A stretch of 54,368 nt of DNA from Syntrophus sp. PtaU1.Bin005. GTDB lineage: Bacteria > Desulfobacterota > Syntrophia > Syntrophales > Syntrophaceae. The stretch is taken from assembly GCA_002067745.1 (NCBI GenBank), contig MVRU01000010.1, positions 1 through 54,368 on the forward strand. The letters are read 5' to 3'. The notes beneath the pieces were generated by a model. The model was not told the DNA's origin, did no database searches, and saw only the letters and a list, made by a program, of their open reading frames with translations. Of the stretch, positions 9,638 through 18,077 are shown piece by piece (the stretch's first letter is position 1; each line of letters begins with the position of its first letter). A program made the translations under genes and the position numbers.

Positions 9638-10168
9638 ATGGATGAAGAAATAACAAAGAAGATCCGGAAGATCCGTATGCTGATCTCGGACGTGGATGGC
9701 GTTTTAACCGACGGCCGGATCATCATCGATGACGCCGGGCAGGAAAGCAAGCATTTCGATGTCAAGGACGGCCATGGACTTAAAATGATCATGCGTTACG
9801 GGATAGATGTCATTCTTTTGACTGGCCGCTCCTCTTGCGTTGTGGATCATCGTGCCAGGGACCTTGGAATTCGTGAAGTGTTTCAGGGAGTATTGAACAA
9901 GAAGGAATTCTTCCAGCAGCTTCTTCGGGAAAGAGGCTTAAATGCCGAGGAAATTGCCTACATCGGTGATGATTTTGTGGATGTTCCTCTTCTGAAGAGG
10001 AGCGGGTTTTCCGTGGCTGTTCATGACGCGGTGGAGGAAGCACGAAAAGCGGCAGACTATATTACGGATAAGCCCGGGGGGCGGGGGGCCGTTCGGGAGG
10101 TGTGCGAACTGATTCTCAAGGTCCAGGGCAAATGGGAAGAGGTCGTCCGTCGGTACGAACTGGTATGA
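9638..10168 (+). CDS. kdsC: Kdo-8-phosphate phosphatase KdsC
   Basis: HAD-superfamily phosphatase that hydrolyses Kdo-8-P to Kdo, the step after KdsA. The 176-residue protein has motif I D-V-D-G-V-L-T (Asp18, Asp20), motif II L-L-T-G-R-S, a motif III Lys (N-K-K) and motif IV I-G-D-D. There is no cap domain, as expected for the tetrameric KdsC family. It sits 47 bases after kdsA. The next genes, lptC and lptA, follow in the order seen in many Gram-negative genomes. An arabinose-5-phosphate isomerase (KdsD), often found beside these genes, is absent here. Confidence 0.95.
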   Translation: MDEEITKKIRKIRMLISDVDGVLTDGRIIIDDAGQESKHFDVKDGHGLKMIMRYGIDVILLTGRSSCVVDHRARDLGIREVFQGVLNKKEFFQQLLRERGLNAEEIAYIGDDFVDVPLLKRSGFSVAVHDAVEEARKAADYITDKPGGRGAVREVCELILKVQGKWEEVVRRYELV

Positions 10169-10247
10169 TTTTATCGGTAGAACCTGATTCATGTTTAACC
10201 TTTACATGTCCTGAAACGGGTGATATACAGACAGCAGGATCATCGGG

Positions 10248-10823
10248 ATGAGGTTGAAAGCGCTGACCGTATTGCTGAAAAAAAAGAGACTGATCGTGTC
10301 CGCTGGCTGTCTGGCCGTTTTTTTTGTTCTGGGTGGAATCCTATATACCCTGAACAAGGAAGAGCCCCGAAAAACTCCAGAGAAGCTCATGGATGACCAA
10401 GTCGATTTGCAGGTCATGAATGTGCATTACACGGAGGCAACGGACGAGGGTGTTATCTGGGAAGTCCACGCCGAGAGTGCCCAGTATCGGAAAAAGGACA
10501 ATCTCGCTCTCCTGAAGAATCCGAAAATCACGTTGACAATGCCGGACGGGCGGAACTTTGTCCTTACCGGGAAGGAAGGGACCCTGAAGCAGGATTCAAA
10601 GGATATGAAACTGACAGGCGATGTCCATCTCCAATCCAGCAACGGAGATTCCTTTAAAACGGACGAGGTCACATATTCCGGAAAAGAGAAACGATGCCAT
10701 ACAGGTTCACCCGTCAACCTGAAAAACAGCAGGATGCAGATTGATGCGACAGGGATGTCGATTTCGCTTGCGGACGAGCACCTGACTCTTCTGTCCGGCG
10801 TAAAGGCCTGTATCCAGAGATGA
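10248..10823 (+). CDS. lptC: LPS export protein LptC
   Basis: LptC is a bitopic inner-membrane protein that takes LPS from the LptBFG transporter and hands it to LptA. The 191-residue protein has a single N-terminal transmembrane helix (I-V-S-A-G-C-L-A-V-F-F-V-L-G-G-I-L-Y, about residues 19-36) and a periplasmic beta-jellyroll of repeated strands (W-E-V-H-A-E-S-A-Q-Y, F-V-L-T-G-K-E-G-T-L, D-V-H-L-Q-S-S-N-G-D). Its stop overlaps the start of lptA by 4 bases (ATGA), indicating translational coupling. LptC proteins are weakly conserved, so the call relies on the fold pattern together with context. Confidence 0.9.
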   Translation: MRLKALTVLLKKKRLIVSAGCLAVFFVLGGILYTLNKEEPRKTPEKLMDDQVDLQVMNVHYTEATDEGVIWEVHAESAQYRKKDNLALLKNPKITLTMPDGRNFVLTGKEGTLKQDSKDMKLTGDVHLQSSNGDSFKTDEVTYSGKEKRCHTGSPVNLKNSRMQIDATGMSISLADEHLTLLSGVKACIQR

Positions 10824-11419
10824 AGGAGTTTGCAACCTTGAAAAAGCGGTGGTTATGGCGCCCGATCCTGATGATCGCCTGTCTCATGACCTTTGCCGCC
10901 GGAAATATGCCGGCGGTGGGCGCAGAAAAGGCCGACACGAAAAAGCTGGAAATGAGCAGGGAACCCATTCGAATTGAGTCGGATCGTCTGGATGCCTACA
11001 ATGAACAGCGTTTGGTCGTCTTTTCCGGAAATGCGGTCGCTGTTCAGGGGAACAACGTGATCAAATCGGACAAGATTTTGCTTTACTACAAGAAAAAGGA
11101 GAATGGCGCCAGGAAGGGTGCGGCAGGAGAGATCGGCCGAACGGGCGATCTTGATCGAATTGAGGCCAAGGGGCGCGTTGTGGTAACTCAGGGAGACCGG
11201 GTTGTAACAGGTGAAGACGCCGTTTTTTTCCAGGACGACCAGAAAATTGTCGTCACGGGAAGCCCCGTGATGCGTGAAAAGAAAAATGTGATCCGGGGGG
11301 ATCGGATTGTCGTCTTTCTCAAAGAGAACAGAGGAATGGTCGAAAGTTTCCCGAGCAAGAGAGTTTCGGCGACCGTCTATCCCGCTGAAAAGGATGAGGG
11401 GAGCAAGCAGCAGCCCTAG
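10820..11419 (+). CDS. lptA: LPS transport periplasmic protein LptA (OstA-like)
   Basis: LptA bridges the periplasm in LPS export. The 199-residue protein has a signal peptide (hydrophobic stretch after K-K-R-W-L-W-R, ending near A-V-G-A-E) and OstA-like strands: I-R-I-E-S-D-R-L, V-V-F-S-G-N-A-V-A-V-Q-G, R-I-E-A-K-G-R-V-V-V-T-Q-G and K-I-V-V-T-G-S-P-V-M. A charged insertion (K-K-K-E-N-G-A-R-K-G-A-A-G-E-I) interrupts the repeat series. The gene overlaps lptC by 4 bases and is followed after 2 bases by lptB, so all three are coexpressed. The LptF/LptG permease genes are not in the window. Confidence 0.93.
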   Translation: MKEFATLKKRWLWRPILMIACLMTFAAGNMPAVGAEKADTKKLEMSREPIRIESDRLDAYNEQRLVVFSGNAVAVQGNNVIKSDKILLYYKKKENGARKGAAGEIGRTGDLDRIEAKGRVVVTQGDRVVTGEDAVFFQDDQKIVVTGSPVMREKKNVIRGDRIVVFLKENRGMVESFPSKRVSATVYPAEKDEGSKQQP

Positions 11420-11421
11420 GG

Positions 11422-12144
11422 ATGAATGAACTTTCAGCAAACCGTTTGGTGAAGATTTACAGTGGGCGGAGAGTCGTCGACGAAATCGATCTGAGGATTC
11501 AACCCGGTGAAGTTGTCGGGCTGCTGGGGCCCAACGGTGCGGGGAAAACAACTACCTTTTACATGATTGTCGGTCTCATCCATCCCGACGGCGGGTCCAT
11601 CTGCCTCAATGGTGAAGATGTCACCGGGGAGCCGATGTATCTTCGGGCAAGAAAAGGTTTGAATTACCTGCCTCAGGAGCCTTCCGTCTTTCGGAAGCTG
11701 ACCGTCGAGGAGAATATCCTGGCGATCCTTGAAACTCTGAAACTGAAGGAGAACGAACAAGAGAACCGCTTGCAGGAATTGCTGGGTGAGCTGGATTTAA
11801 CTCATCTGGCCAAAAACAGGGCGTATTCACTTTCCGGAGGAGAGAGAAGGCGTGTGGAGATCACGCGGGCACTGGTGACCTCTCCGCAATATATCCTTCT
11901 CGATGAGCCTTTTGCCGGCATTGATCCCCTGGCCGTTGCGGATATTCAGAAAATCATTGCCAAGCTGAAATCGAAGGGGATCGGTGTGGTGATATCGGAC
12001 CACAACGTCAGGGAAACGCTTTCAGTCTGCGATCGAGCCTATATTGTCAATGCCGGCAAAGTCCTCGTCGAGGGCAAGCCGGCCGAAATTGCATCCAGCG
12101 AAATCGCACGGAAAATCTACTTTGGGGAAGACTTCACACTTTAA
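11422..12144 (+). CDS. lptB: LPS export ABC transporter ATP-binding protein LptB
   Basis: LptB powers extraction of LPS from the inner membrane. The 240-residue ATPase has Walker A G-P-N-G-A-G-K-T-T, a Q-loop (Y-L-P-Q-E-P-S-V-F), the signature L-S-G-G-E-R-R-R, Walker B Y-I-L-L-D-E-P-F-A-G-I-D and the switch His (I-S-D-H-N-V-R-E-T). The L-P-Q-E-P-S-V-F-R-K-L-T and F-A-G-I-D-P-L-A-V stretches are typical of LptB rather than of amino-acid transporters. It is immediately upstream of rpoN, the usual order in proteobacteria. Confidence 0.96.
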   Translation: MNELSANRLVKIYSGRRVVDEIDLRIQPGEVVGLLGPNGAGKTTTFYMIVGLIHPDGGSICLNGEDVTGEPMYLRARKGLNYLPQEPSVFRKLTVEENILAILETLKLKENEQENRLQELLGELDLTHLAKNRAYSLSGGERRRVEITRALVTSPQYILLDEPFAGIDPLAVADIQKIIAKLKSKGIGVVISDHNVRETLSVCDRAYIVNAGKVLVEGKPAEIASSEIARKIYFGEDFTL

Positions 12145-12174
12145 TTTTTGATTAAAGGCGAGCCGGTAAGGGAC

Positions 12175-13638
12175 ATGGCATTCGAACTGAAACAAAATCT
12201 GAAATTGAGCCAGCAGCTGATCATGACCCCGCAGCTGCAGCAGGCCATCAAGCTGCTCCAGCTTTCAAGAATGGAGATGATAGATGTCATCAACCAGGAA
12301 ATGGAAGAGAATCCGCTCCTTGAGGACATGCCCCCGGAAGACTACGATGAAGCGGAGCTGAGTACGGTCAGTGAAGAGGGAACCATTGCTGAAGTAGAAG
12401 ATTTCAAGGGCATAGAAAGAACGGAAGAGATAACGGGCGAAGGGGACGGGAAGGAGGATTTTGACTGGAGCAGTTACCTCGAAGATTATGGATCGGTGGG
12501 GGCATCGTACGATCGCAGGGACGGTGAGGCGCCTTCCTGGGATAATCTGCTGACGAAAAAAGCCACTCTGACGGATCATCTCATGTGGCAGCTTAAGCTG
12601 ACCCGTCTGTCGGAGCTTGAAATGAGGATTGGGGAGCAGATTGTCGGCAATCTCGACACAAACGGATATCTGGCGGCCACAACGGAAGAAATCGCCCGGC
12701 TGGAAGATGTTGAGGAAACGGAAGTGGAAGCGGTCCTGGCGAAGATTCAGGAATACGATCCTCCCGGCATTGCGGCCAGGAATCTTCAGGAATGCCTGCT
12801 GATCCAGGTCAGGCTGCTGGGGATAGAAAATCCCCTCGTCGATGTGATCATTCAGAACCACATGAAGGATCTGGAGATCAAGAACTATAATCACATTGCA
12901 AAGAAAAACCGGGTTTCCATCGACGAGGTGCTGCAGGCCGTCATGATGATCAGCGATATGGATCCGAGGCCGGGAAGCATTTACAACGAGGAGAGGATCC
13001 AGGCCATCATTCCCGATGTCTATGTTTTCAAGGCAGGCGACGAATATAAGATTGTGTTGAACGATGACGGCATGCCGCGGCTGAGGATCAGCAACTTCTA
13101 CAAGGAGATCATGGGAAATGTGAAAAATGACTCCAACTCCGATAACGGCAAAAAATACATCCGTGAACGGGTTCAGTCAGCCACCTGGCTGATCAAAAGC
13201 ATCCAGCAGAGGCAGAGGACCATTTACAAGGTGGCCGAAAGCATCGTCCGGTACCAGAAGGATTTCTTCGACAGGGGAATCAATCATCTCAAGCCCCTGG
13301 TGTTGCGGGATATCGCCTACGACGTCGAAATGCACGAATCCACCATCAGCCGGGTGGTCACGAACAAATACATGTACACACCCCGTGGAATCTTCGAATT
13401 GAAATATTTTTTCAGCAGCAGCATCCAGAAGAAAAGCGGTGAAGCCATTGCGTCCAAGAGTGTAAAGGAGGAGATTCGCAAGGCGATTGCCTCTGAAAAT
13501 CCGAAAAATCCATACAGCGATCATGAAATTGTCAGTCTCCTGGAGGGCAAAGGGATCAAGATTGCCAGAAGGACCGTTGCCAAGTATCGGGAGATGATGA
13601 ACATACTGCCCTCATCGAGGAGGAAGAGATACTTTTAG
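12175..13638 (+). CDS. rpoN: RNA polymerase sigma-54 factor
   Basis: Sigma-54 directs RNA polymerase to -24/-12 promoters and needs an AAA+ activator. The 487-residue protein has the Gln/Leu-rich region I (L-K-L-S-Q-Q-L-I-M-T-P-Q-L-Q-Q-A-I-K-L-L), an acidic region II (about 45-120), the core-binding domain, a helix-turn-helix region (H-E-S-T-I-S-R-V-V-T-N-K-Y) and the C-terminal RpoN box (A-R-R-T-V-A-K-Y-R). I chose the ATG at 12175, preceded by GTAAGGGA, rather than the TTG at 12148. It is followed by hpf, ptsN, hprK and rapZ, the classic rpoN cluster. Confidence 0.97.
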   Translation: MAFELKQNLKLSQQLIMTPQLQQAIKLLQLSRMEMIDVINQEMEENPLLEDMPPEDYDEAELSTVSEEGTIAEVEDFKGIERTEEITGEGDGKEDFDWSSYLEDYGSVGASYDRRDGEAPSWDNLLTKKATLTDHLMWQLKLTRLSELEMRIGEQIVGNLDTNGYLAATTEEIARLEDVEETEVEAVLAKIQEYDPPGIAARNLQECLLIQVRLLGIENPLVDVIIQNHMKDLEIKNYNHIAKKNRVSIDEVLQAVMMISDMDPRPGSIYNEERIQAIIPDVYVFKAGDEYKIVLNDDGMPRLRISNFYKEIMGNVKNDSNSDNGKKYIRERVQSATWLIKSIQQRQRTIYKVAESIVRYQKDFFDRGINHLKPLVLRDIAYDVEMHESTISRVVTNKYMYTPRGIFELKYFFSSSIQKKSGEAIASKSVKEEIRKAIASENPKNPYSDHEIVSLLEGKGIKIARRTVAKYREMMNILPSSRRKRYF

Positions 13639-13657
13639 CACGGGTATCGAAGCGGAC

Positions 13658-13671
13658 GGAACGATCGTTCC
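13658..13671. repeat. 14-base perfect palindrome between rpoN and hpf
   Basis: GGAACGATCGTTCC lies 20 bases after the rpoN stop and about 117 bases before hpf. It may be an operator for a dimeric regulator or chance; no known consensus was recognised. Confidence 0.35.
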
Positions 13672-13787
13672 TGGAGGCGGCATAAAGGCCTGAACATAAC
13701 GAAGAACGATTCCCCTGCGGAAGAAGCCGGTTGGCAGGGAGCAGATATGGCAGGATTCAGTGACAAAGAAAAGAGGAGGAGTAAGCA

Positions 13788-14327
13788 ATGATGAAAATTT
13801 CCGTGACCTTCAGAAATACCGAGGATGAAGGTTGGCAAAGGGAATATGTTGATGAACGGATGAAGAAACTGAACAAGCATATCGATGCACCTACTGATGT
13901 TCATGTGGTCTTGACCGTTGAAAAATTCAGAAACGTTGCAGAAATCAACATCACAACAAACGGGTTGAATATCATCGGCAAGGAAGAGTCGAAAGATATG
14001 CACCTTGCTATTGACAATGCCGTAGAGAAGATCGAACGGCAGCTTAAAAAGCACAAGGAGAAAATCCGGCTTCACAAAAGCGGTGGCCTGAAGGAAGAAG
14101 GCGAGGAACCGGAAGCGCTGCCCGTAGAGGCAGAGGATGCTGTGGAGTCGAAGATTATAGAAACAAGGAAAATCATTCTGAAACCCATGTCGCTTGATGA
14201 TGCCGTTCTGGAGATGGATTCGACGAATAATCGATTTGTTGTCTATCGCAATGCCTCGTCAGAAAATGTCAATGTCATCTACCGGCGTGACGATGGCGGC
14301 TATCTCCTGATTGAAACGAACAGCTGA
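13788..14327 (+). CDS. hpf: Long-form ribosome hibernation promoting factor
   Basis: HPF binds the small subunit and, in its long form, dimerises ribosomes into inactive 100S particles during slow growth. The 179-residue protein has the N-terminal S30AE/YfiA domain (about 1-100) and a C-terminal dimerisation domain with K-P-M-S-L-D-D-A-V-L-E-M and D-G-G-Y-L-L-I-E near the end. The two are joined by a charged linker of about 25 residues. The start has an excellent AGGAGGAG ribosome site; a second Met follows at once. The 149-base spacer after rpoN has no gene but contains a 14-base perfect palindrome (13658-13671). Confidence 0.94.
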   Translation: MMKISVTFRNTEDEGWQREYVDERMKKLNKHIDAPTDVHVVLTVEKFRNVAEINITTNGLNIIGKEESKDMHLAIDNAVEKIERQLKKHKEKIRLHKSGGLKEEGEEPEALPVEAEDAVESKIIETRKIILKPMSLDDAVLEMDSTNNRFVVYRNASSENVNVIYRRDDGGYLLIETNS

Positions 14328-14342
14328 TACATTGAATGCTGA

Positions 14343-14804
14343 ATGAAAATCGTTGATCTGCTTAAAAAAGACTATATTGTCGAAGAACTGGTATCGTCTG
14401 GAAAACAGGAGGTCCTGGAGGAATTATCGCAGCGGATCCTGAAACATAACCGGACATTTGAGCCGGATGCCATGATCCGGACGCTGATGGATCGCGAGAA
14501 GCTCGGAAGTACAGGTATCGGAGAGGGCATTGCGATTCCTCACGGGAGACTGGATGGACTTGAAGAGGTGATCGTCGCATTCGGTCGGAGCCTTCGGGGA
14601 ATTGATTTTGACGCGTTGGACGGAAGGCCGGTGTACCTGTTTTTCCTTCTTCTGGCGCCGGAGCATGCCGCCACGGAGCATCTGAAGGTCCTGGCGAGAA
14701 TTTCCAGAATGCTCAAGGATCAGAATTTTCGAACACGCCTCATGGAGGCTCCATCCGGGGATGAAATATACCGGATTATTACGGAAAAGGACGGGCAGAC
14801 ATGA
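14343..14804 (+). CDS. ptsN: PTS IIA-like nitrogen regulatory protein PtsN
   Basis: EIIA-Ntr-type phosphocarrier protein of 153 residues that relays phosphorylation state to regulatory targets rather than moving sugar. The phosphorylated His is in I-A-I-P-H-G-R, inside the family block G-S-T-G-I-G-E-G-I-A-I-P-H-G. The L-F-F-L-L-L-A-P strand and the H-L-K-V-L-A-R-I-S-R helix also fit. It lies 15 bases after hpf and 12 before the hprK-like gene. Its expected donors (EI-Ntr and NPr/HPr) are not encoded in this window. Confidence 0.94.
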   Translation: MKIVDLLKKDYIVEELVSSGKQEVLEELSQRILKHNRTFEPDAMIRTLMDREKLGSTGIGEGIAIPHGRLDGLEEVIVAFGRSLRGIDFDALDGRPVYLFFLLLAPEHAATEHLKVLARISRMLKDQNFRTRLMEAPSGDEIYRIITEKDGQT

Positions 14805-14816
14805 GGCCTGCTTCTC

Positions 14817-15722
14817 ATGATCTCCAGGACACGTGAAGAGACTCCATCCCTGCGTGGCATGTTGGACCGTGCTTCCGACCGTTTGGGAATAAAGGAAATT
14901 TCGGGCGGAGCCGGCCCGGGAAGGCCCTTGAGCAGACTTCGCATCACCAGGCTTAACAACCGGATTGATTTATCCTGTTTTCCCCTTCCGGAAACGATCG
15001 GTATTTTTCCATTGCACGCCTCTCCTTCCGGGAAGGGCGTGCCGATCTTCCCGCCTTCATGGTCCCGCTCTTTTTCAAGCGGTCGCTCTTCAACATGGGC
15101 CTGCATTGCACTGGCCGGAACGGGGCGCATTCCGGAATCCCTGATCCAAGCCGTCGGACCGTCTGAAACGCTGCTCTTTGCATCCGCGTACGATGAATTT
15201 CTCCTGGAAAGCCGGCTGACCGGACTGTTCAGGGAGCACACCGGCAAAGAGACGTCGCTTTCCGGGGGATTGGTCAGTTTCGACGGAAGGGGGATGTTGA
15301 TCCTGGGGGAAAGCGGCCTGGGGAAAACGACCTGCGCCCTGGAGCTTGTTAAGCGCGGGTATCGCTGGATTGCCGATGACGTTGTTGTCGCAAGGAAAAG
15401 AAGCGGGGGCCGCATCTACGGCAGCAATTGGAACCCCGAATTCCCACTCCTGGAAATAAAGGGAAGGGGAATCGTCCGAGCCGAGCAAGTCCTGGACAGG
15501 TCGGCGATTCTGGCCGAATCCAGGATTGATTGCTTTGTGGAACTGGTTGAAGAGGAGGGGATGGGCCAGGGAACTGAGCGTGGCCATCCCTTGAGAACGC
15601 TGGACATTCTGGAAACTCCCGTTTACGGAAGGTCCCTTCCTGTAACGGGAGATGCGGTGGGCATGGCATCGAAGGTGGATACGTCGATACGGGCGATGAC
15701 GGGCATGGGGAGAAACCATTGA
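14817..15722 (+). CDS. hprK: HPr kinase/phosphorylase-like protein, divergent
   Basis: Homologue of HPr(Ser) kinase/phosphorylase, 301 residues. The C-terminal kinase part has the P-loop G-E-S-G-L-G-K-T (164-171), the [10 protein letters not shown] motif with the Asp pair, and L-E-I-K-G-R-G-I-V. Two features differ from canonical enzymes. The H-G-V-L-V block before the P-loop is S-G-G-L-V here, removing the conserved His. The usual S-E-x-A-L-E after the P-loop Lys is T-T-C-A-L-E. The N-terminal part is poorly conserved and rich in Ser/Pro/Arg. Its stop overlaps the rapZ start. No HPr gene is present in the window, so the substrate is unclear. The name is used by homology only. Confidence 0.8.
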   Translation: MISRTREETPSLRGMLDRASDRLGIKEISGGAGPGRPLSRLRITRLNNRIDLSCFPLPETIGIFPLHASPSGKGVPIFPPSWSRSFSSGRSSTWACIALAGTGRIPESLIQAVGPSETLLFASAYDEFLLESRLTGLFREHTGKETSLSGGLVSFDGRGMLILGESGLGKTTCALELVKRGYRWIADDVVVARKRSGGRIYGSNWNPEFPLLEIKGRGIVRAEQVLDRSAILAESRIDCFVELVEEEGMGQGTERGHPLRTLDILETPVYGRSLPVTGDAVGMASKVDTSIRAMTGMGRNH

Positions 15723-16582
15723 AATCGCTTCGGGTGGTGATCATTACCGGTCTTTCCGGTTCGGGAAAAACCACGGCATTGAGGGCCTTGGAAGATATCG
15801 GATTTTATTGCGTGGACAATCTGCCCGTTGCCCTGCTTCCGCAATTTCTCGAAATACAATCCGCTCAACCGAAAAATATATGTCAAGTGGCCATGGTTAT
15901 GGATTTGAGGGAAAATACCTTCATCCAGACCTACAAAGGCGTCTTCGAGCAGCTTCAACGGGAGGGGTACAAGATCGAGATCCTCTTTCTGGACGCCGGA
16001 GATGATGCCCTCCTTCACCGGTTCAGTGAAACGAGGCGGGTCCATCCCCTGTCACAGGCTTCCGTCATGGAGGGGATTCACCGGGAGCGGATGCTGCTTC
16101 GAAACCTCAAGGAGATGGCGGACAGGGTCATTGATACATCATCCTGCAACGTTCATCAGTTAAAGGATGCCGTGCAGCGCCATTTCCTGTCCTCGTCAAC
16201 AGCCAGGCGGCTCTACATTCTGGTCATTTCTTTTGGCTACCGCTATGGAATTCCTGTTGATGCCGACCTGGTCATCGATGTCCGTTTTCTTTCAAACCCC
16301 TATTATGTGGCGGAGTTGAAAAATTTTAACGGGTACAATGAAGAGGTCCGGGACTATGTCCTGAGTGCCGAGGAGAGCGTCATTTTTCTCCAGAAGTTAC
16401 TGGACATGATGGAATTTCTGATGCCCCTTTACGAAAAGGAAGGAAAACCCAGGCTGACGATCGCCGTGGGCTGTACCGGGGGGAAACATCGCTCCGTCGT
16501 CATGGCGAATGAATTGATGTCCTACTTTTCCAAACAGGATTATCCCGTCAACGTGGACCACCGCGATATCGATAAGAGTTGA
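15719..16582 (+). CDS. rapZ: RapZ/YvcJ family nucleotide-binding protein
   Basis: RapZ family P-loop protein of 287 residues. In enterobacteria it is an RNA-binding adaptor that controls glucosamine-6-phosphate synthase through small RNAs; in other bacteria the role is less clear. The N-terminal Walker A is G-L-S-G-S-G-K-T-T (about residues 11-19), followed by F-Y-C-V-D-N-L-P. The conserved C-terminal domain has [10 protein letters not shown], which binds the amino sugar or its phosphate in known members. Translation starts at a TTG overlapping the hprK stop (TTGA). No ATG or GTG lies near the conserved N-terminus, so the TTG is probably genuine. Confidence 0.94.
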   Translation: MKSLRVVIITGLSGSGKTTALRALEDIGFYCVDNLPVALLPQFLEIQSAQPKNICQVAMVMDLRENTFIQTYKGVFEQLQREGYKIEILFLDAGDDALLHRFSETRRVHPLSQASVMEGIHRERMLLRNLKEMADRVIDTSSCNVHQLKDAVQRHFLSSSTARRLYILVISFGYRYGIPVDADLVIDVRFLSNPYYVAELKNFNGYNEEVRDYVLSAEESVIFLQKLLDMMEFLMPLYEKEGKPRLTIAVGCTGGKHRSVVMANELMSYFSKQDYPVNVDHRDIDKS

Positions 16583-16635
16583 AAATCCCATGACTTGCCG
16601 GCGTTGATTTTACCGGGCAGGGCAGTGGGAGTTCA

Positions 16636-17988
16636 TTAGGCGCCGATCTGCAGTTTCTTCAGGACATTGTCGTTGATCCAATGAGGATCCCACCATTCCT
16701 GGGGATTGACAAACCGCCCTCCCGCCATGATCCCGAAGTGCAGATGATCGCCTCCAGCAAGGCCTGTCAGGCCGCTTGCGCCGAGGACGTCCCCCCTCGA
16801 GACGGATTGGGAACCCTTAACCGAAATCGAGGAGAGGTGGGCATACAGGGTGAAAAGCCCGAAGCCATGGTCGATGATGACGGTATTTCCGTAAATGCCC
16901 AGTGGGCCGGCAAAAACCACGATGCCGCTGTTGGCCGCCTCAATGGGGGCCTGTGCGGTCGAAGCAAGATCGACTCCCCCGTGAACACTTTCACCAACGG
17001 TCTGTCCCCCGTAGATATAGGTCCTCCGATCGCCGAAGAGGGCCATGGGGGAGGCATTTTTCATTCTCAGGAAGGTGTCGCTCCAGAGCTGCCTGGGTTC
17101 ACTTTTTTCGCATATCCCCTGGATTGTTTTGAAATTCGCTTCCCTGATCTGTGAATTGACGTAAATAAAGGTTTCAAGGAGGTTCTTGCCTCTCAATGGC
17201 GGATTGGATGCCTGAAATTCCGGCATTTTCTGCTGGAGAAAGGAATCGCTCAGCATCATCCTGTCACTTCGGAATGTTTTTTTCAGAAGAACATAGGGTA
17301 CCGTCGACGAGGATTCATTTCCGCCAAGATCCCTGGCTACTATCCGAAGATGCATCGGTTTGCTTCCGGCGTCCATCGGCACGGGCACATAGCAGATAAA
17401 ACCGGGCTGTCCGGACAGGGAAACCGGATAGGCTCTGAAGAACGCCTGATCGATATATACCCCTGTGACGGAAACGGGTTCCGAGACGCGGTAGGTCAAC
17501 ACGCCGGTTCCGCCGGGATTGAGATGGTTCTGTGTGCTCAGAAGAAGGATCTGGGGCGGACCGAAGTCGATCATCACGGACCGGTCGACGGTCATCGAAT
17601 TGCCGAACAGGGCGCCATCCTCCGCGGAGATGTGGAGGGTGGCCGGGCCTTCGCGAAGCTTGTGTTTTGCCGGGTCAAGGATCACACGGACTTCGTGGGA
17701 CTTGTATTTCCCCGAGGGGTAGGTGAGCGTGGAAAGGGGGTATGTTTTGCCGTCCTGGGTAAGGGCTACCGCTGTTCTGGAAAGGCCGCTTTTGGAGTCG
17801 GAAAAGTTCAGAGTCAGGGGTGTATTCCATCCAATCGTTCGAATTTCGCCCTTCGAGGTAAAGGAAGGCTTTCCGAATTCAAGGCGTTGCCCGAGAAGCA
17901 GCCAGGCGGCAACGGCCAGAACGGCGATAACGGCGGATCCGATCAGAAGATAACGCTTCCGGTTCTTGCTGGGTTGTACAAACGTCAT
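16636..17988 (-). CDS. Membrane-anchored M23 family metallopeptidase
   Basis: Peptidoglycan endopeptidase-like protein of 450 residues. A basic N-terminus and one transmembrane helix (L-L-I-G-S-A-V-I-A-V-L-A-V-A-A-W-L-L-L, about 14-32) anchor it. About 270 residues of beta-rich periplasmic sequence follow, then the M23 (LytM) domain with the zinc ligands H-G-G-V-D and H-L-H-F-G plus the conserved Y-A-H-L. All metal and catalytic residues appear present, so it may be an active DD-endopeptidase. The start at 17988 has a GGAGG ribosome site; upstream codons would run toward typA. It lies downstream of typA on the same strand. Confidence 0.9.
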   Translation of the reverse strand: MTFVQPSKNRKRYLLIGSAVIAVLAVAAWLLLGQRLEFGKPSFTSKGEIRTIGWNTPLTLNFSDSKSGLSRTAVALTQDGKTYPLSTLTYPSGKYKSHEVRVILDPAKHKLREGPATLHISAEDGALFGNSMTVDRSVMIDFGPPQILLLSTQNHLNPGGTGVLTYRVSEPVSVTGVYIDQAFFRAYPVSLSGQPGFICYVPVPMDAGSKPMHLRIVARDLGGNESSSTVPYVLLKKTFRSDRMMLSDSFLQQKMPEFQASNPPLRGKNLLETFIYVNSQIREANFKTIQGICEKSEPRQLWSDTFLRMKNASPMALFGDRRTYIYGGQTVGESVHGGVDLASTAQAPIEAANSGIVVFAGPLGIYGNTVIIDHGFGLFTLYAHLSSISVKGSQSVSRGDVLGASGLTGLAGGDHLHFGIMAGGRFVNPQEWWDPHWINDNVLKKLQIGA

Positions 17989-18077
17989 GGCTTTCCATCC
18001 TCCGGGCATCAGGTGTTGCAACTGGAGCCCTTTATAATTCCTTTGCGGCGGTTTATCAAGTCCAAAGGCCGGGCTGA

